Shown here: one piece after another, positions 51,031-59,115 of the stretch
How the letters are laid out: the number at the start of each line of letters is the position of its first letter
Position numbering within the stretch: position 1 is the first letter of the stretch
NCBI GenBank assembly: GCA_022821275.1
Contig: JAJEDY010000033.1
Span: 1-64,000, forward strand
DNA: 64,000 nt
Source of the DNA: Candidatus Latescibacterota bacterium
GTDB lineage: Bacteria; Latescibacterota; UBA2968
Reading direction: 5' to 3'
Notes under the pieces: model-generated
Databases searched by the model: none
Seen by the model: only the letters and a program-made list of their open reading frames with translations
What the model was told of the DNA's origin: nothing
Position numbers and translations under genes: made by a program

Positions 51031-52263
51031 ATGCCTGCTATGCCAGCGAGAGAGATTCCATTGCCCGATGCGCCGCGAGATGAGGTGAATGCTGCGGATT
51101 TTTTTGATCGGGAATCTATGACCTGTGGGTTGGAAGAAGCGGTTGCATCGTTGCCAGAGAGCGGTGGTAGGGTACGTGTTCCTTCGGGTACGTATCTTTT
51201 GCGCAAGACGCTTTACGTGCCCAGTCGGGTGAGTCTGATCGGCGATGGGCCAGCGACGGTGTTGCGGATTCGGCCTTTGCAGGTGGCTTATCTGTCAAAA
51301 GATATTCGCAAAGGTGGTCGGGTGCTGACCTGTAAGACTGAGCTGCCTTTTCGCGTGGGTGAGGGGATTGGGGTTTGCGACGATAAGCACAGGGGATGGT
51401 GGGGCACGCACGGGGAGGTCGAGCGGGTTGTGGGCAATCGCGTGTGGATGAGTGTGCCGTTTAATCGCCGATTGTTGGTGCGCGACAATGCCCGGGTAGT
51501 GAATCTGTTTCCCTGTATATGGTCAGAGGGTGAGACGGATATTGAGATACGAGATTTGACGATTAAGGGTCCCGACGATTACGAGGGTGATTGGTGGGAT
51601 TTTACGTATTCGGCGGTGCATATTGTGGGCTGTGAGCGCGTGCGCGTTCTGAATTGTTCGGTGTTTGGATGGCCCAGCGATGGGTTTGGGATTCAGCGCG
51701 GTTGCGATGCCCAGGTGGCGCATTGTCAGGCTCACGGGTGTCGCGGGCATGGGTTTCATCCCGGAACGGGGTTGGGGCGCAGTGTGTGGTCGCACAATAT
51801 CGGGAAGGGAAATGGGGGCGATGGGTATTATTTTTGCGCGCGGGTGCATCATTCGGTGTGCAGCGATAGCGTGTTTTCCGAAAATGGACAACACGGGATT
51901 GGCGGTGTGGCAAATGGCGGGGATCACCACAATATTGTGAGTAATAATGTGTGTTCGTACAATGGGATGTGCGGGATAGATGCCAATAGAGGGGATGAGC
52001 AGGTGATTACGGGGAATTTGTTGCTGAGCAATTCCCGGGCGAAAAAGGGAGAATACCCCGGTATCCGCGTGCAGGATTTGACCCATTCGATTATGCAGGG
52101 CAATCGGTGTGCAGACGATCAGGAAAAGCCGACGCAGTTGAAGGGTATTGAGGAGAGTGGTGAGAGCGACTATAATTTGATTAGCGGTAATTTGTGTGTG
52201 GGAATGGATAAGGCTGTTGCTGTTGTGGGGAGAAATAGCCGGGCAGAGGGGAATTTGGTTTGA
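51031..52263 (+). CDS. Right-handed beta-helix (pectate lyase-like) protein
   Basis: A 410-aa protein with GGAGG just upstream. The N-terminus ADFFDRESMTCGLEEAVASLPESGGRVRVPSGTYLLRKTLYVPSRVSLIGDG is the start of pectate-lyase-type beta-helices. Repeating coils with HNIVSNNVCSYNGMCGIDANRG, VITGNLLLSNSRAKK and NLISGNLCVG (NxxxxN turns) continue to the end. No signal peptide is seen, so it may act inside the cell or leave by another route. Such proteins lyse or isomerise uronate-rich polysaccharides; substrate unknown. Fits the uronate theme of the cluster. Confidence 0.78.
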   Translation: MPAMPAREIPLPDAPRDEVNAADFFDRESMTCGLEEAVASLPESGGRVRVPSGTYLLRKTLYVPSRVSLIGDGPATVLRIRPLQVAYLSKDIRKGGRVLTCKTELPFRVGEGIGVCDDKHRGWWGTHGEVERVVGNRVWMSVPFNRRLLVRDNARVVNLFPCIWSEGETDIEIRDLTIKGPDDYEGDWWDFTYSAVHIVGCERVRVLNCSVFGWPSDGFGIQRGCDAQVAHCQAHGCRGHGFHPGTGLGRSVWSHNIGKGNGGDGYYFCARVHHSVCSDSVFSENGQHGIGGVANGGDHHNIVSNNVCSYNGMCGIDANRGDEQVITGNLLLSNSRAKKGEYPGIRVQDLTHSIMQGNRCADDQEKPTQLKGIEESGESDYNLISGNLCVGMDKAVAVVGRNSRAEGNLV

Positions 52264-52264
52264 T

Positions 52265-52293
52265 CCGCAGATGAACGCAGATAAACGCAGATG
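52265..52293. repeat. 10-bp tandem repeat after the beta-helix gene
   Basis: Three units of an ACGCAGATRA-type 10-mer (CCGCAGATGA, ACGCAGATAA, ACGCAGATG). It has the same unit length and GATGA/GATAA alternation as the repeat at 22697-22736. Confidence 0.65.
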
Positions 52294-52298
52294 TGTAG

Positions 52299-52318
52299 GG
52301 GCGAGGCATGCCTCGCCC
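52299..52318. repeat. Perfect 20-bp palindrome
   Basis: GGGCGAGGCATGCCTCGCCC is fully self-complementary and directly follows the 10-mer repeat. It could form a strong hairpin after the beta-helix gene but has no T-tract, so it is more likely part of a dispersed repeat than a terminator. Confidence 0.65.
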
Positions 52319-52365
52319 TGATCTGGAGAACGTCGTGTGATGGATGTTTTTTCAGGAGATGAATC

Positions 52366-53154
52366 ATGCTAACAGAAGAGCAGGTGGCGGAGTTTCACGA
52401 AAATGGGTTTTTGAATGGGGGGCATGTGCTGGACGACGCACAGGTCGAGGTGTTGCGCGAGGAATTGTACCGGGTGATTGAGAGTAAAGACCGCGATGAT
52501 GTGTCGCAGCCGGTTTTGTTGCGCAATTTGGGCGGTAATGATTCGGCGCCGGTCTGGCAGATTGTGAATATCTGGGAGGCGAGCGAGGCGTTTAAGAATT
52601 TGATGTATTCAGAGAAGATTGTAGAGGAGATGGCGCAGTTGACCGGGGCGACGGAGTTGCGTATCTGGCACGATCAGATTCAGTACAAGCCCGCTGAAAT
52701 TGGGGGGACGACCGGATGGCATCAGGACGCGCCGCTGTGGCCGATTATTCGACCGATGACAGAGGTGAGCGCGTGGGTGGCATTGGACGATGTGGATGTG
52801 GAGAATGGGTGTATGAGTATGGTGCCGGGTTCGCACAAGTGGGGCAATCAGATTGCGTTTGTGCGGGCGGTAAAGGATTTTAACGCCATGCCGCCGGAGT
52901 TTGAAGGCCAACGCATATCGGTGGTGCGCCGACCGGTGAAAAAGGGCGAGGTGCATTATCACCACGCTCTGACCTGGCACGGTTCGCACGACAATCGCAG
53001 CAAGCGACCCCGACGCGCGATTGCGATTCACTATATGACGCAGGATACGTATTACGATGCGAGTGGCAATCACGTGATGAAGGAATTTGTAACCGTGGAA
53101 GATGGCGAGATTTTGCGGGGGGAACACTTTCCAACGGTGTGGAGGTCTGAGTAG
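52366..53154 (+). CDS. Phytanoyl-CoA dioxygenase (PhyH) family protein
   Basis: A 262-aa Fe(II)/2-oxoglutarate oxygenase. Metal motif GWHQDAPLW supplies His and Asp; the distal His is in HHALTWHGSHDN; the 2-OG arginine is probably in SKRPRRAIAIHY. VPGSHKWGNQ is a family hallmark. Substrates of bacterial PhyH proteins range widely. SD CAGGAG before ATG. It converges on the GNAT gene with only 4 bases between stops. Confidence 0.85.
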   Translation: MLTEEQVAEFHENGFLNGGHVLDDAQVEVLREELYRVIESKDRDDVSQPVLLRNLGGNDSAPVWQIVNIWEASEAFKNLMYSEKIVEEMAQLTGATELRIWHDQIQYKPAEIGGTTGWHQDAPLWPIIRPMTEVSAWVALDDVDVENGCMSMVPGSHKWGNQIAFVRAVKDFNAMPPEFEGQRISVVRRPVKKGEVHYHHALTWHGSHDNRSKRPRRAIAIHYMTQDTYYDASGNHVMKEFVTVEDGEILRGEHFPTVWRSE

Positions 53155-53158
53155 ATAA

Positions 53159-53638
53159 CTACACTTTGCGGTCTTTCAACGGCATTGCGTAGTGGATTTG
53201 TCGAGCGACTGCGGTAAAGCCCGAGCGCGGATAAAAGTTCTGTCCAACGGGATTCTGGTCGAGGGTTTCGATTTTTGCCACGGCCATTTCCTGTTCTTCA
53301 AAATAGTCAAAGGCGGCTGTCATCAATGCTTTGCCGATTCCCTGGCCCTGGTATTCGGGCAAGACGGCGAGGTTGGGTATGCCGCCTATTTTGCTTTCAT
53401 GGTCGATGCGCGTGGTGATGTAGGCCGCGACTTTGCCGTTGTCTTCCCAAACGAAGATGCCATCGGCATTGGCGGCGACGTCCGCGTCTATGTGTTTGGC
53501 TTTGCGTGCTCTCCAATCTGTGTCGGCAAATTGACCGAAGTTTTTTTCGATATTCTGGTCAATCGATACCCCATCAAAGCAGATGACGGTGATTTTTTTG
53601 AGGGCGTCGAGGTCTTCGGGGCGGTATTTTCGGATCAT
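53159..53638 (-). CDS. GNAT-family N-acetyltransferase
   Basis: About 159 aa from ATG 53638 with AAAGGA upstream; a GTG at 53659 is in frame but lacks this site. The acetyl-CoA loop is NLAVLPEYQGQGIGKALMTAAFDYF, and NPVGQNFYPRSGFTAVAR is the typical C-terminal part. Substrate unknown. It is the last gene of the minus-strand run that includes the symporter. Confidence 0.85.
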   Translation of the reverse strand: MIRKYRPEDLDALKKITVICFDGVSIDQNIEKNFGQFADTDWRARKAKHIDADVAANADGIFVWEDNGKVAAYITTRIDHESKIGGIPNLAVLPEYQGQGIGKALMTAAFDYFEEQEMAVAKIETLDQNPVGQNFYPRSGFTAVARQIHYAMPLKDRKV

Positions 53639-53651
53639 TGGGATAAGTCCT

Positions 53652-53771
53652 TTATGCACCTATGCGGACGAGGGCCAGTGTGAGAAAGATAATGCCGATC
53701 ACACAGATCCATGTGACGATGAAGCCTATGACTGTTTCTTTGGATGGTTTTCGAATTTCAAGGCCAAACAC
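53652..53771 (-). CDS. 39-aa membrane protein beside the SSS symporter
   Basis: GTG at 53769-53771 with AGGAGG five bases upstream, stop TAA at 53652-53654. One membrane helix (TVIGFIVTWICVIGIIFLTL) follows a short basic N-terminus (GLEIRKPSKE). It lies downstream of the symporter gene and 13 bases before the GNAT start. Small single-span accessory proteins are known next to SSS symporters; this may be one, but sequence alone does not prove it. Confidence 0.6.
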   Translation of the reverse strand: MFGLEIRKPSKETVIGFIVTWICVIGIIFLTLALVRIGA

Positions 53772-53885
53772 GATAGCCTCCTCGGGAATTAGTTGGGCGA
53801 TAGTTCTAAGATGCCAAAACTGTTTTTGGGAATCAAGAGATTATTGCAGGCACCAGACCATTCGCGGATCGCGACTTTTTTGTTT

Positions 53886-55427
53886 TTACTCCATAACGAC
53901 TTTTATGCCCGCTTCGCGCAATTTGTGCTCTTGTCCAACGGGTGTGTGGAGCAAGGTGTAAAAGCGGTCGAGTCGCTCTTTGTCTTGCGGTTTGGTGAGT
54001 TTGCTTACGATGATGAGTGCGGCAAAGCCACCGGCGATGTAGAGCACGTAGCGATAGGGCAATTCCCAGTTGAGACCGCCAATGTAGATGCCCAGGCTTT
54101 CCAAATTGATGATTGTTTGACCAGATATGGCGAATAAGAATGCCGAGACGATCAGGCCCGCCCAGGCACCGGGCGCATTGCACCTGCGCCAGAGTATTCC
54201 CCCCCAGAATGCAATTCCGAAGAATGCCACGAGCGACCAGGAGAGGCGAATGATTGCGACGACAGAGGTGAAATAGAGCGCGATGATGATGCCGAATACG
54301 ACCAGTATGAGGGCGACGATGCGACCTGTGGTGAGGTAGTGTTTGTCGTCGGCTTCGGGTTTGAAGAGGGGTTTGTAAAAGTTTTCGACAAAGAGGGCGG
54401 CGCCATCGACCATGAATGAGTCGCAGGTGGACATGACCGCGGCGATCATCGAGGCGAGCATGATGCCGACGAGACCGATGGGCAAGAGGTCGCGCGAGGC
54501 CAGCCCAAAGGCGTGTTCGGGGTCGTCGATGTTGGGATAAAGGGCAATGCAGGCTACGCCGGTAAATGCCCAGGCCACGGTGCAGAGGCGTTTGATCATG
54601 TTGCCGTAGGTGAATCCCACGCGGGCTTCGCGTTCGGTTTTGCCCGCACCGCCAATTTCCATGTGGTGGGGTTGGGCAATGATGCCGACGAGGGCGTTGA
54701 TGACGACCATGACGATGAAGAAGGGCGTGATGCGGTCGTATCCGGGCGGGGGATCGCCGGGGGCTTCGAGGCTAAATTTTTCAATAGGCACTTGCTGGTG
54801 AAGGCCGGTGAAGCCGCCGACGCCGTCGATGACAAAGGGTACGAGGAGAAAAGAGAGGACGATGATGAAGATGCCCTGGATAAAGTCGGTGATGATGGCT
54901 GCGGGCAGGCCGCCTAATAGACCATAGGAGAGGAAGAGGACGGTCATGACACCGATGGCGATTTCGGGAGAGATCGCGCCGCCGGTCATGGCACTGGCTG
55001 TTTTGCCCGTGCCCAGGAGCATGATGCCTATTTGTATGGCAAAGTAGAGCAGGCCATAGAGGGCGTAGAAATAACCGAGCGAGTTGCTGAATCGGTCTTC
55101 AAAGAAGTCCGCTATGGTGAGGTAGCGCAGTCTCCGCCATATTGGCGCGATGAGCCAGTAGAAGGGGGTGGCAAATAAATAGAGCCATTGATACCATATC
55201 CCCGCCATGCCCAATTTGTAGGAGGCGCCTGCTACGGTGACGGCCTGGTCGGTGTGGGTGCCGGTGCCAAAGGCGTGCATGATCATAAATGTTTTGCCAA
55301 AGCTGCGCCCACCCATAAAATAGTCGCCCGTATTTTTGATTTTGCGGGCGACCCATAGGCCGGCAATCATGATGCCGATTAAATAGATGGCGAGCGTGGC
55401 AAAGTCCAGCAGGTGTAGTCCAAGCAT
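53886..55427 (-). CDS. Sodium:solute symporter (SSS family)
   Basis: A 513-aa protein with 12-13 membrane segments. Family features: VARKIKNTGDYFMGGRSFGK at the first loop, YGLLGGLPAAIITDFIQGIFI, LASMIAAVMSTCDSFMVDGAALFVENFYKP, which carries the Na2-site Ser/Thr region, and FFGIAFWGGILWRRC. SD GGAGA before ATG. It follows the sulfatase gene by 12 bases, so it probably imports the substrate or product of the PhyH/sulfatase pair. Exact solute unknown. Confidence 0.85.
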   Translation of the reverse strand: MLGLHLLDFATLAIYLIGIMIAGLWVARKIKNTGDYFMGGRSFGKTFMIMHAFGTGTHTDQAVTVAGASYKLGMAGIWYQWLYLFATPFYWLIAPIWRRLRYLTIADFFEDRFSNSLGYFYALYGLLYFAIQIGIMLLGTGKTASAMTGGAISPEIAIGVMTVLFLSYGLLGGLPAAIITDFIQGIFIIVLSFLLVPFVIDGVGGFTGLHQQVPIEKFSLEAPGDPPPGYDRITPFFIVMVVINALVGIIAQPHHMEIGGAGKTEREARVGFTYGNMIKRLCTVAWAFTGVACIALYPNIDDPEHAFGLASRDLLPIGLVGIMLASMIAAVMSTCDSFMVDGAALFVENFYKPLFKPEADDKHYLTTGRIVALILVVFGIIIALYFTSVVAIIRLSWSLVAFFGIAFWGGILWRRCNAPGAWAGLIVSAFLFAISGQTIINLESLGIYIGGLNWELPYRYVLYIAGGFAALIIVSKLTKPQDKERLDRFYTLLHTPVGQEHKLREAGIKVVME

Positions 55428-55439
55428 AAATCTCCTTTT

Positions 55440-56684
55440 TCAGAACGTATCTTTTTGCGGTGTTGCACCGTCGGCTACGTCGCGTTTCCAGGCATCAATG
55501 GCATGGCACATTTGTTGGACGCGGTCGGGTTGTTGCGATGCGAGGTCGTTGCTTTCCGATATGTCCTGGGATAGGTCAAATAGATGCGGCGTGTCTTTGT
55601 CGATTACGAGTTTGTAGTTGTCGTCGCGCATGGCAAGGCCATTCCAGAACAATTGCCGGGCACCGGGTTCGCCCACGCTTAGGAGGGTGGATGTGAGGCT
55701 GATGCCGTCAAAGTGATTGTCGGGCGCAGATGCTCCTGCAAGGTCGCACATGGTGGGAAAGAGGTCGAGGCTGATGGCGAGTTGGTCGGTGACGCTGTTG
55801 GGGGCAATTGTTCCGGGCCACCATGCAATGGCGGGGACGCGGTGGCCGCCTTCCCATACGGTGCCTTTGTTCCCGCGCAGAGGGGCGTTGGATTCGGGGT
55901 TTTGACGGGTGCCGCCGTTGTCGGAAAAGAAGAAGACGAGGGTGTTTTTCTCAAGGCCGAGTTCTCGCACTGTGCCCATAATTTCGGCCAGGCTGTCGTC
56001 CATGGCTTTCATCATCTGGCAATAGGTTTCTTTCGGATCGTCGGGATGAAAGTTCGCTTTTTCCGGGCCGCGAATGGCGGGGTCATCAGGTCCCTGCAAT
56101 GGGGTGTGTACGGCTTCGTGTGCAACGTAGAGGCAAAAGGGCGTGTCTTTGTGATCTTTGATGAATTGCACCGAATGCTGGGTGATGAGATGCGTGGTAT
56201 AGCCTTCTTCTTCGATGTGTTCGAGGCCCTCCCACCAGTCGTACACTTCCATGCGGTCGTAGTGCGAGATGTAGTCGATGTTGCCGCTTACATATCCGCG
56301 AAAGCGATCAAACTCGTGGTGCAGGGGATTAAATTTTTTGTCGTACCCGAGGTGCCATTTGCCAAAGATGGCAGAGGTGTAGCCGGCTTTTTTGAGCAGT
56401 TTGGGAAAGGTGATTTCAGAGGGGTACAATCCCACATAGTGGTCGGCGCTTTGGGGATTGGCACCGATTACTTTGGGCACGCCTGCGCGCTGTTGATAGC
56501 GTCCGGTGAGGAGTCCGGCGCGCGTGGGGCTGCAAACGGCACCGCTGGAGTGGAAGTCGGTGAATTTAAGCCCTTCGCGGGCCATTTGTTCCATTGCGGG
56601 CGTGTCGATCCAGCCCCCGTACGCACTGGAATCCCCATAGCCCATGTCGTCGGCGAGTACGATGATGATGTTGGGTTTGTTCAT
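55440..56684 (-). CDS. Sulfatase (type I, formylglycine-dependent)
   Basis: A 414-aa alkaline-phosphatase-fold enzyme. IIIVLADDMGYGDSS gives two metal Asp, and GAVCSPTRAGLLTGR holds Cys51 in the CxPxR motif modified to formylglycine. AIFGKWHLG, FFSDNGGTRQNPE and LRGNKGTVWEGGHRVPAIAWWPG complete the active site. No signal peptide, so it is probably cytoplasmic, which suits import of an intact sulfate ester by the symporter. Separated from PhyH upstream by 4 bases. Confidence 0.9.
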   Translation of the reverse strand: MNKPNIIIVLADDMGYGDSSAYGGWIDTPAMEQMAREGLKFTDFHSSGAVCSPTRAGLLTGRYQQRAGVPKVIGANPQSADHYVGLYPSEITFPKLLKKAGYTSAIFGKWHLGYDKKFNPLHHEFDRFRGYVSGNIDYISHYDRMEVYDWWEGLEHIEEEGYTTHLITQHSVQFIKDHKDTPFCLYVAHEAVHTPLQGPDDPAIRGPEKANFHPDDPKETYCQMMKAMDDSLAEIMGTVRELGLEKNTLVFFFSDNGGTRQNPESNAPLRGNKGTVWEGGHRVPAIAWWPGTIAPNSVTDQLAISLDLFPTMCDLAGASAPDNHFDGISLTSTLLSVGEPGARQLFWNGLAMRDDNYKLVIDKDTPHLFDLSQDISESNDLASQQPDRVQQMCHAIDAWKRDVADGATPQKDTF

Positions 56685-56688
56685 ACGT

Positions 56689-57489
56689 CTAATTCACTTC
56701 ATTTATTCTAAAGCCGGATACAATGGTGCTGTCTTTGCGTTCCAATATGTTGTTGGGGTCGATGCGGTAGGGGTCGTCTTCTGCGCGGCCCACGGGTTGC
56801 ATCTGGGTGCTGTGGTAGCCGAAGCGCACGGATTTGCGCCATTCGTCGGTGCGGTTGCAATCGGACCAGTGAATGATCTGGTAGCTAAAGAAGATGACGT
56901 CCCCGGCTTTTGCCGGGATTAAGATGGAGTCGATTTTGTCGGGGTGGTATTCGTCTGGCGGCAGATGAGGGGAGGTGTCTGGACCTAAGACGTGAACGAG
57001 CGGACCCTTTTTGTGGCTGCCGGGTACCACGCGCAAGCACCCGCTTTCTATTGGGGTGTCGTCCAGGTGGAGCAGGCAATCGACAAAGTCGGGGCCGTCG
57101 TGCGGATAAAAGGGATAGTCCTGATGCATGGGGAAGGGCGTGCCGAGTTCTGGTGGTTTGGCATGGAGCACGGTGTGGTGCCACTGTACTGTGTCGCGGA
57201 TCAGGTCTTCCACACAGCCGACGAGTCGTTCGTTGAAGATGGCGCGTCCCCAGGTTGCGGAGTAGAATTGGGGATTGTGCATAAAGACCGCTTTGGTGTT
57301 GAGGCGTTCGTCTTCGGGCAGGTATCGATCGCGCCAGGGTCCTCGCCAGCCAATGGTCTCATTGCCCCAGTTTTCGATGATGCGCACCATTTCCGAGCCG
57401 AGTTCGGCGGTTTCTTCAGGGGTAAAGAGCGCTTCGCATTTGAGATACCCATTTTTGTGGTAGAAGTCGATTTGTTCCTGTGTCAGCAT
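56689..57489 (-). CDS. Phytanoyl-CoA dioxygenase (PhyH) family protein
   Basis: About 266 aa from ATG 57489 with GGAGG upstream. Fe ligands in PMHQDYPFYP (His, Asp) and SYQIIHWSDCNRT (His); VVPGSHKKGPL is the family hallmark. Second PhyH in the window, not a close copy of the first. First gene of a minus-strand operon with the sulfatase and SSS symporter. Its 5' UTR contains a large inverted repeat. Confidence 0.87.
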   Translation of the reverse strand: MLTQEQIDFYHKNGYLKCEALFTPEETAELGSEMVRIIENWGNETIGWRGPWRDRYLPEDERLNTKAVFMHNPQFYSATWGRAIFNERLVGCVEDLIRDTVQWHHTVLHAKPPELGTPFPMHQDYPFYPHDGPDFVDCLLHLDDTPIESGCLRVVPGSHKKGPLVHVLGPDTSPHLPPDEYHPDKIDSILIPAKAGDVIFFSYQIIHWSDCNRTDEWRKSVRFGYHSTQMQPVGRAEDDPYRIDPNNILERKDSTIVSGFRINEVN

Positions 57490-57509
57490 GGCGTCCTCCA
57501 AATATAATA

Positions 57510-57574
57510 ACGCAAGAGAACAAGGGATTTGCAAGGATCTCCCCCAGTCCCTACGCCTCCCCGTTCTCTTGCGT
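57510..57574. other. Nested inverted repeat between larA-like and PhyH genes
   Basis: ACGCAAGAGAAC (57510-57521) and GTTCTCTTGCGT (57563-57574) are perfect 12-bp arms. Inside them, AGGGA (57523-57527) can pair with TCCCT (57548-57552). On the minus strand the structure ends about 21 bases before the PhyH start and is followed by TTATTATATTT, so it could terminate the larA-like transcript or regulate PhyH. On the plus strand it is followed by six T, but no plus gene lies upstream. Confidence 0.6.
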
Positions 57575-57652
57575 GATTTTTTCTTAATTGCATCGGCCCA
57601 ATATAGCATGGTAGGCGCGTGAGTGAAAGTAAAATTCCGCTTTTTTTGACCT

Positions 57653-58897
57653 TTATTTTGCAGAAATTTGGATGGCTGCATTTGGAAAAACGGCAACGCG
57701 GGCATTATCGGGCAATTTTTCGATGAGTTGGTTGAAGAGTGTGTCCCAATCGCGGAAGAGAATGCCGTCGGGATTGCGTTTGTAAAATTCGTCAATCGGA
57801 AAGTTTTCAGACCACATCAAGGTCTGGTGCGGCCCTTCGATTTTGGGTTCGGGGAGTTCTTGCTGGGGTTGTTCGACTTGCTGTTTGCAAAACCGCGCGT
57901 AGTCTATTTCGTCGTATAGTCCGTGGTGACATATGCCATCGGTGGCGGGATTGATGGCGACTTTGTAGGCATTTTTGAATAGCCGCAGCGGCCAGAGTGC
58001 TTTGGCGGTTTGTACGGGGTCGTAGTCGAGCGGATAGGCGTTGGCTATGACGAGGTCAGGCTCTGTTTCGGGTGCCTGGGTTGCGTAGGTTTTTAGTGCG
58101 AACCGGGCGCCGGTGCGCTGCGCCTGGATGAAGTCGCCCACAAATACACCGGTGATCTGGCGTTTGCGGTTGAGTGTTACATTGACGACGGCATCGAGGC
58201 CCAGGACTTTTGCGACGGCTTCGGCGGCGTCTCGATGGTCGGGTTCATCGCCCTGTCGTTCAATATTGGCGTGTCCTCGGCTTGCGTAAAAGGTGTGGAA
58301 GTAGAACATGGTGGCAAAGCCGGAGACGCCCGGTAAGATGAGCTTGGCACCGCCGCCAAATCCCACGTTGCCGTGGGGATAGATGCCGCCTACGCAGAGC
58401 TTGAGGTCGGCTTCTGCGACAACTTTGTCGATGTAAATGGGGAGGCCGCTGTCCAGGCTGCCCAGTGCGCGGAGGTCGCCGCTCATGAAGTTGTGGTTCG
58501 TGACTTGATATGCGCGAGCTATATCAGCCCCTACTTTTTTGTCGATTTCCTCTGCGTCGATTGGACGGTGAGAGCCTCCACCTACGACAATGCGGATTTG
58601 ATTTTTGGGTATGCCTGCTGTGTCGAGTTCTTTGAGGACATAGGGGATGAGTTCGGCAGCGGGTGTGGGGCGGCTCAGGTCATCTACGATGATTGCGACG
58701 CTGTTTTTCCCTTTGGCGAGTTCTGATATTCGCGGTGTGCCGATGGGGTTGTCAAAGGCGGTTTGGATCTGTTCTGCGGTTACTTGAGGACATTCCTCTG
58801 GACCAAAGGTTTCGACTGTCCAGCCTTCGGGAAAGGTGAGGGTGAGGGCTTCATCACCCGCCCAGGCACGGGTGTGTATTGTGGCGGTGTTGTTCAT
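57653..58897 (-). CDS. larA: LarA-family (lactate racemase-like, DUF2088) protein
   Basis: About 414 aa from ATG 58897 with GAGG upstream. LarA features: IIVDDLSRPTPAAELIPYVL, IRIVVGGGSHRPIDAEE, a NHNF motif, GGIYPHGNVGFGGGAKLILPGVSG holding the lysine that binds the nickel-pincer cofactor, and NPATDGICHHG. The family racemises or epimerises alpha-hydroxy acids. No larB/C/E cofactor genes are in the window, so the exact substrate and cofactor state are open. Own promoter at 58952-58980. Confidence 0.82.
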   Translation of the reverse strand: MNNTATIHTRAWAGDEALTLTFPEGWTVETFGPEECPQVTAEQIQTAFDNPIGTPRISELAKGKNSVAIIVDDLSRPTPAAELIPYVLKELDTAGIPKNQIRIVVGGGSHRPIDAEEIDKKVGADIARAYQVTNHNFMSGDLRALGSLDSGLPIYIDKVVAEADLKLCVGGIYPHGNVGFGGGAKLILPGVSGFATMFYFHTFYASRGHANIERQGDEPDHRDAAEAVAKVLGLDAVVNVTLNRKRQITGVFVGDFIQAQRTGARFALKTYATQAPETEPDLVIANAYPLDYDPVQTAKALWPLRLFKNAYKVAINPATDGICHHGLYDEIDYARFCKQQVEQPQQELPEPKIEGPHQTLMWSENFPIDEFYKRNPDGILFRDWDTLFNQLIEKLPDNARVAVFPNAAIQISAK

Positions 58898-58951
58898 CGT
58901 TTCCTCTTTTGTTTTTGTGCGGTTGGATTGGGGTCTCGTTTGATGAAGCAC

Positions 58952-58980
58952 ATTATAAAACACAGCCGTTGAGTACACAA
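58952..58980 (-). promoter_or_regulatory. Promoter of the larA-like gene
   Basis: On the minus strand: TTGTGT (58980-58975), 17-bp spacer, TATAAT (58957-58952), about 55 bases before the start at 58897. Perfect -10 and ideal spacing. Confidence 0.6.
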
Positions 58981-59115
58981 GGACTTTGCGGTAAAAAAAG
59001 TTGGATATGCTGCCCGAGATTGGTCTGGATGTGAAGATTTTTTAGAAACCTTAGAAAAAACATTTTGTCTAAAGCTATGTTGAGGAGGCTGATTCCATTT
59101 AAAAAAGGGGAGGCC

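Noticed and set aside
52299..52318. 20-bp palindrome as an intrinsic terminator
   Set aside because: There is no downstream T-tract and it sits next to a dispersed-type repeat.
55713..56711. Long plus-strand open frame of 332 codons
   Set aside because: It is antisense to the sulfatase gene, whose active-site motifs are intact.
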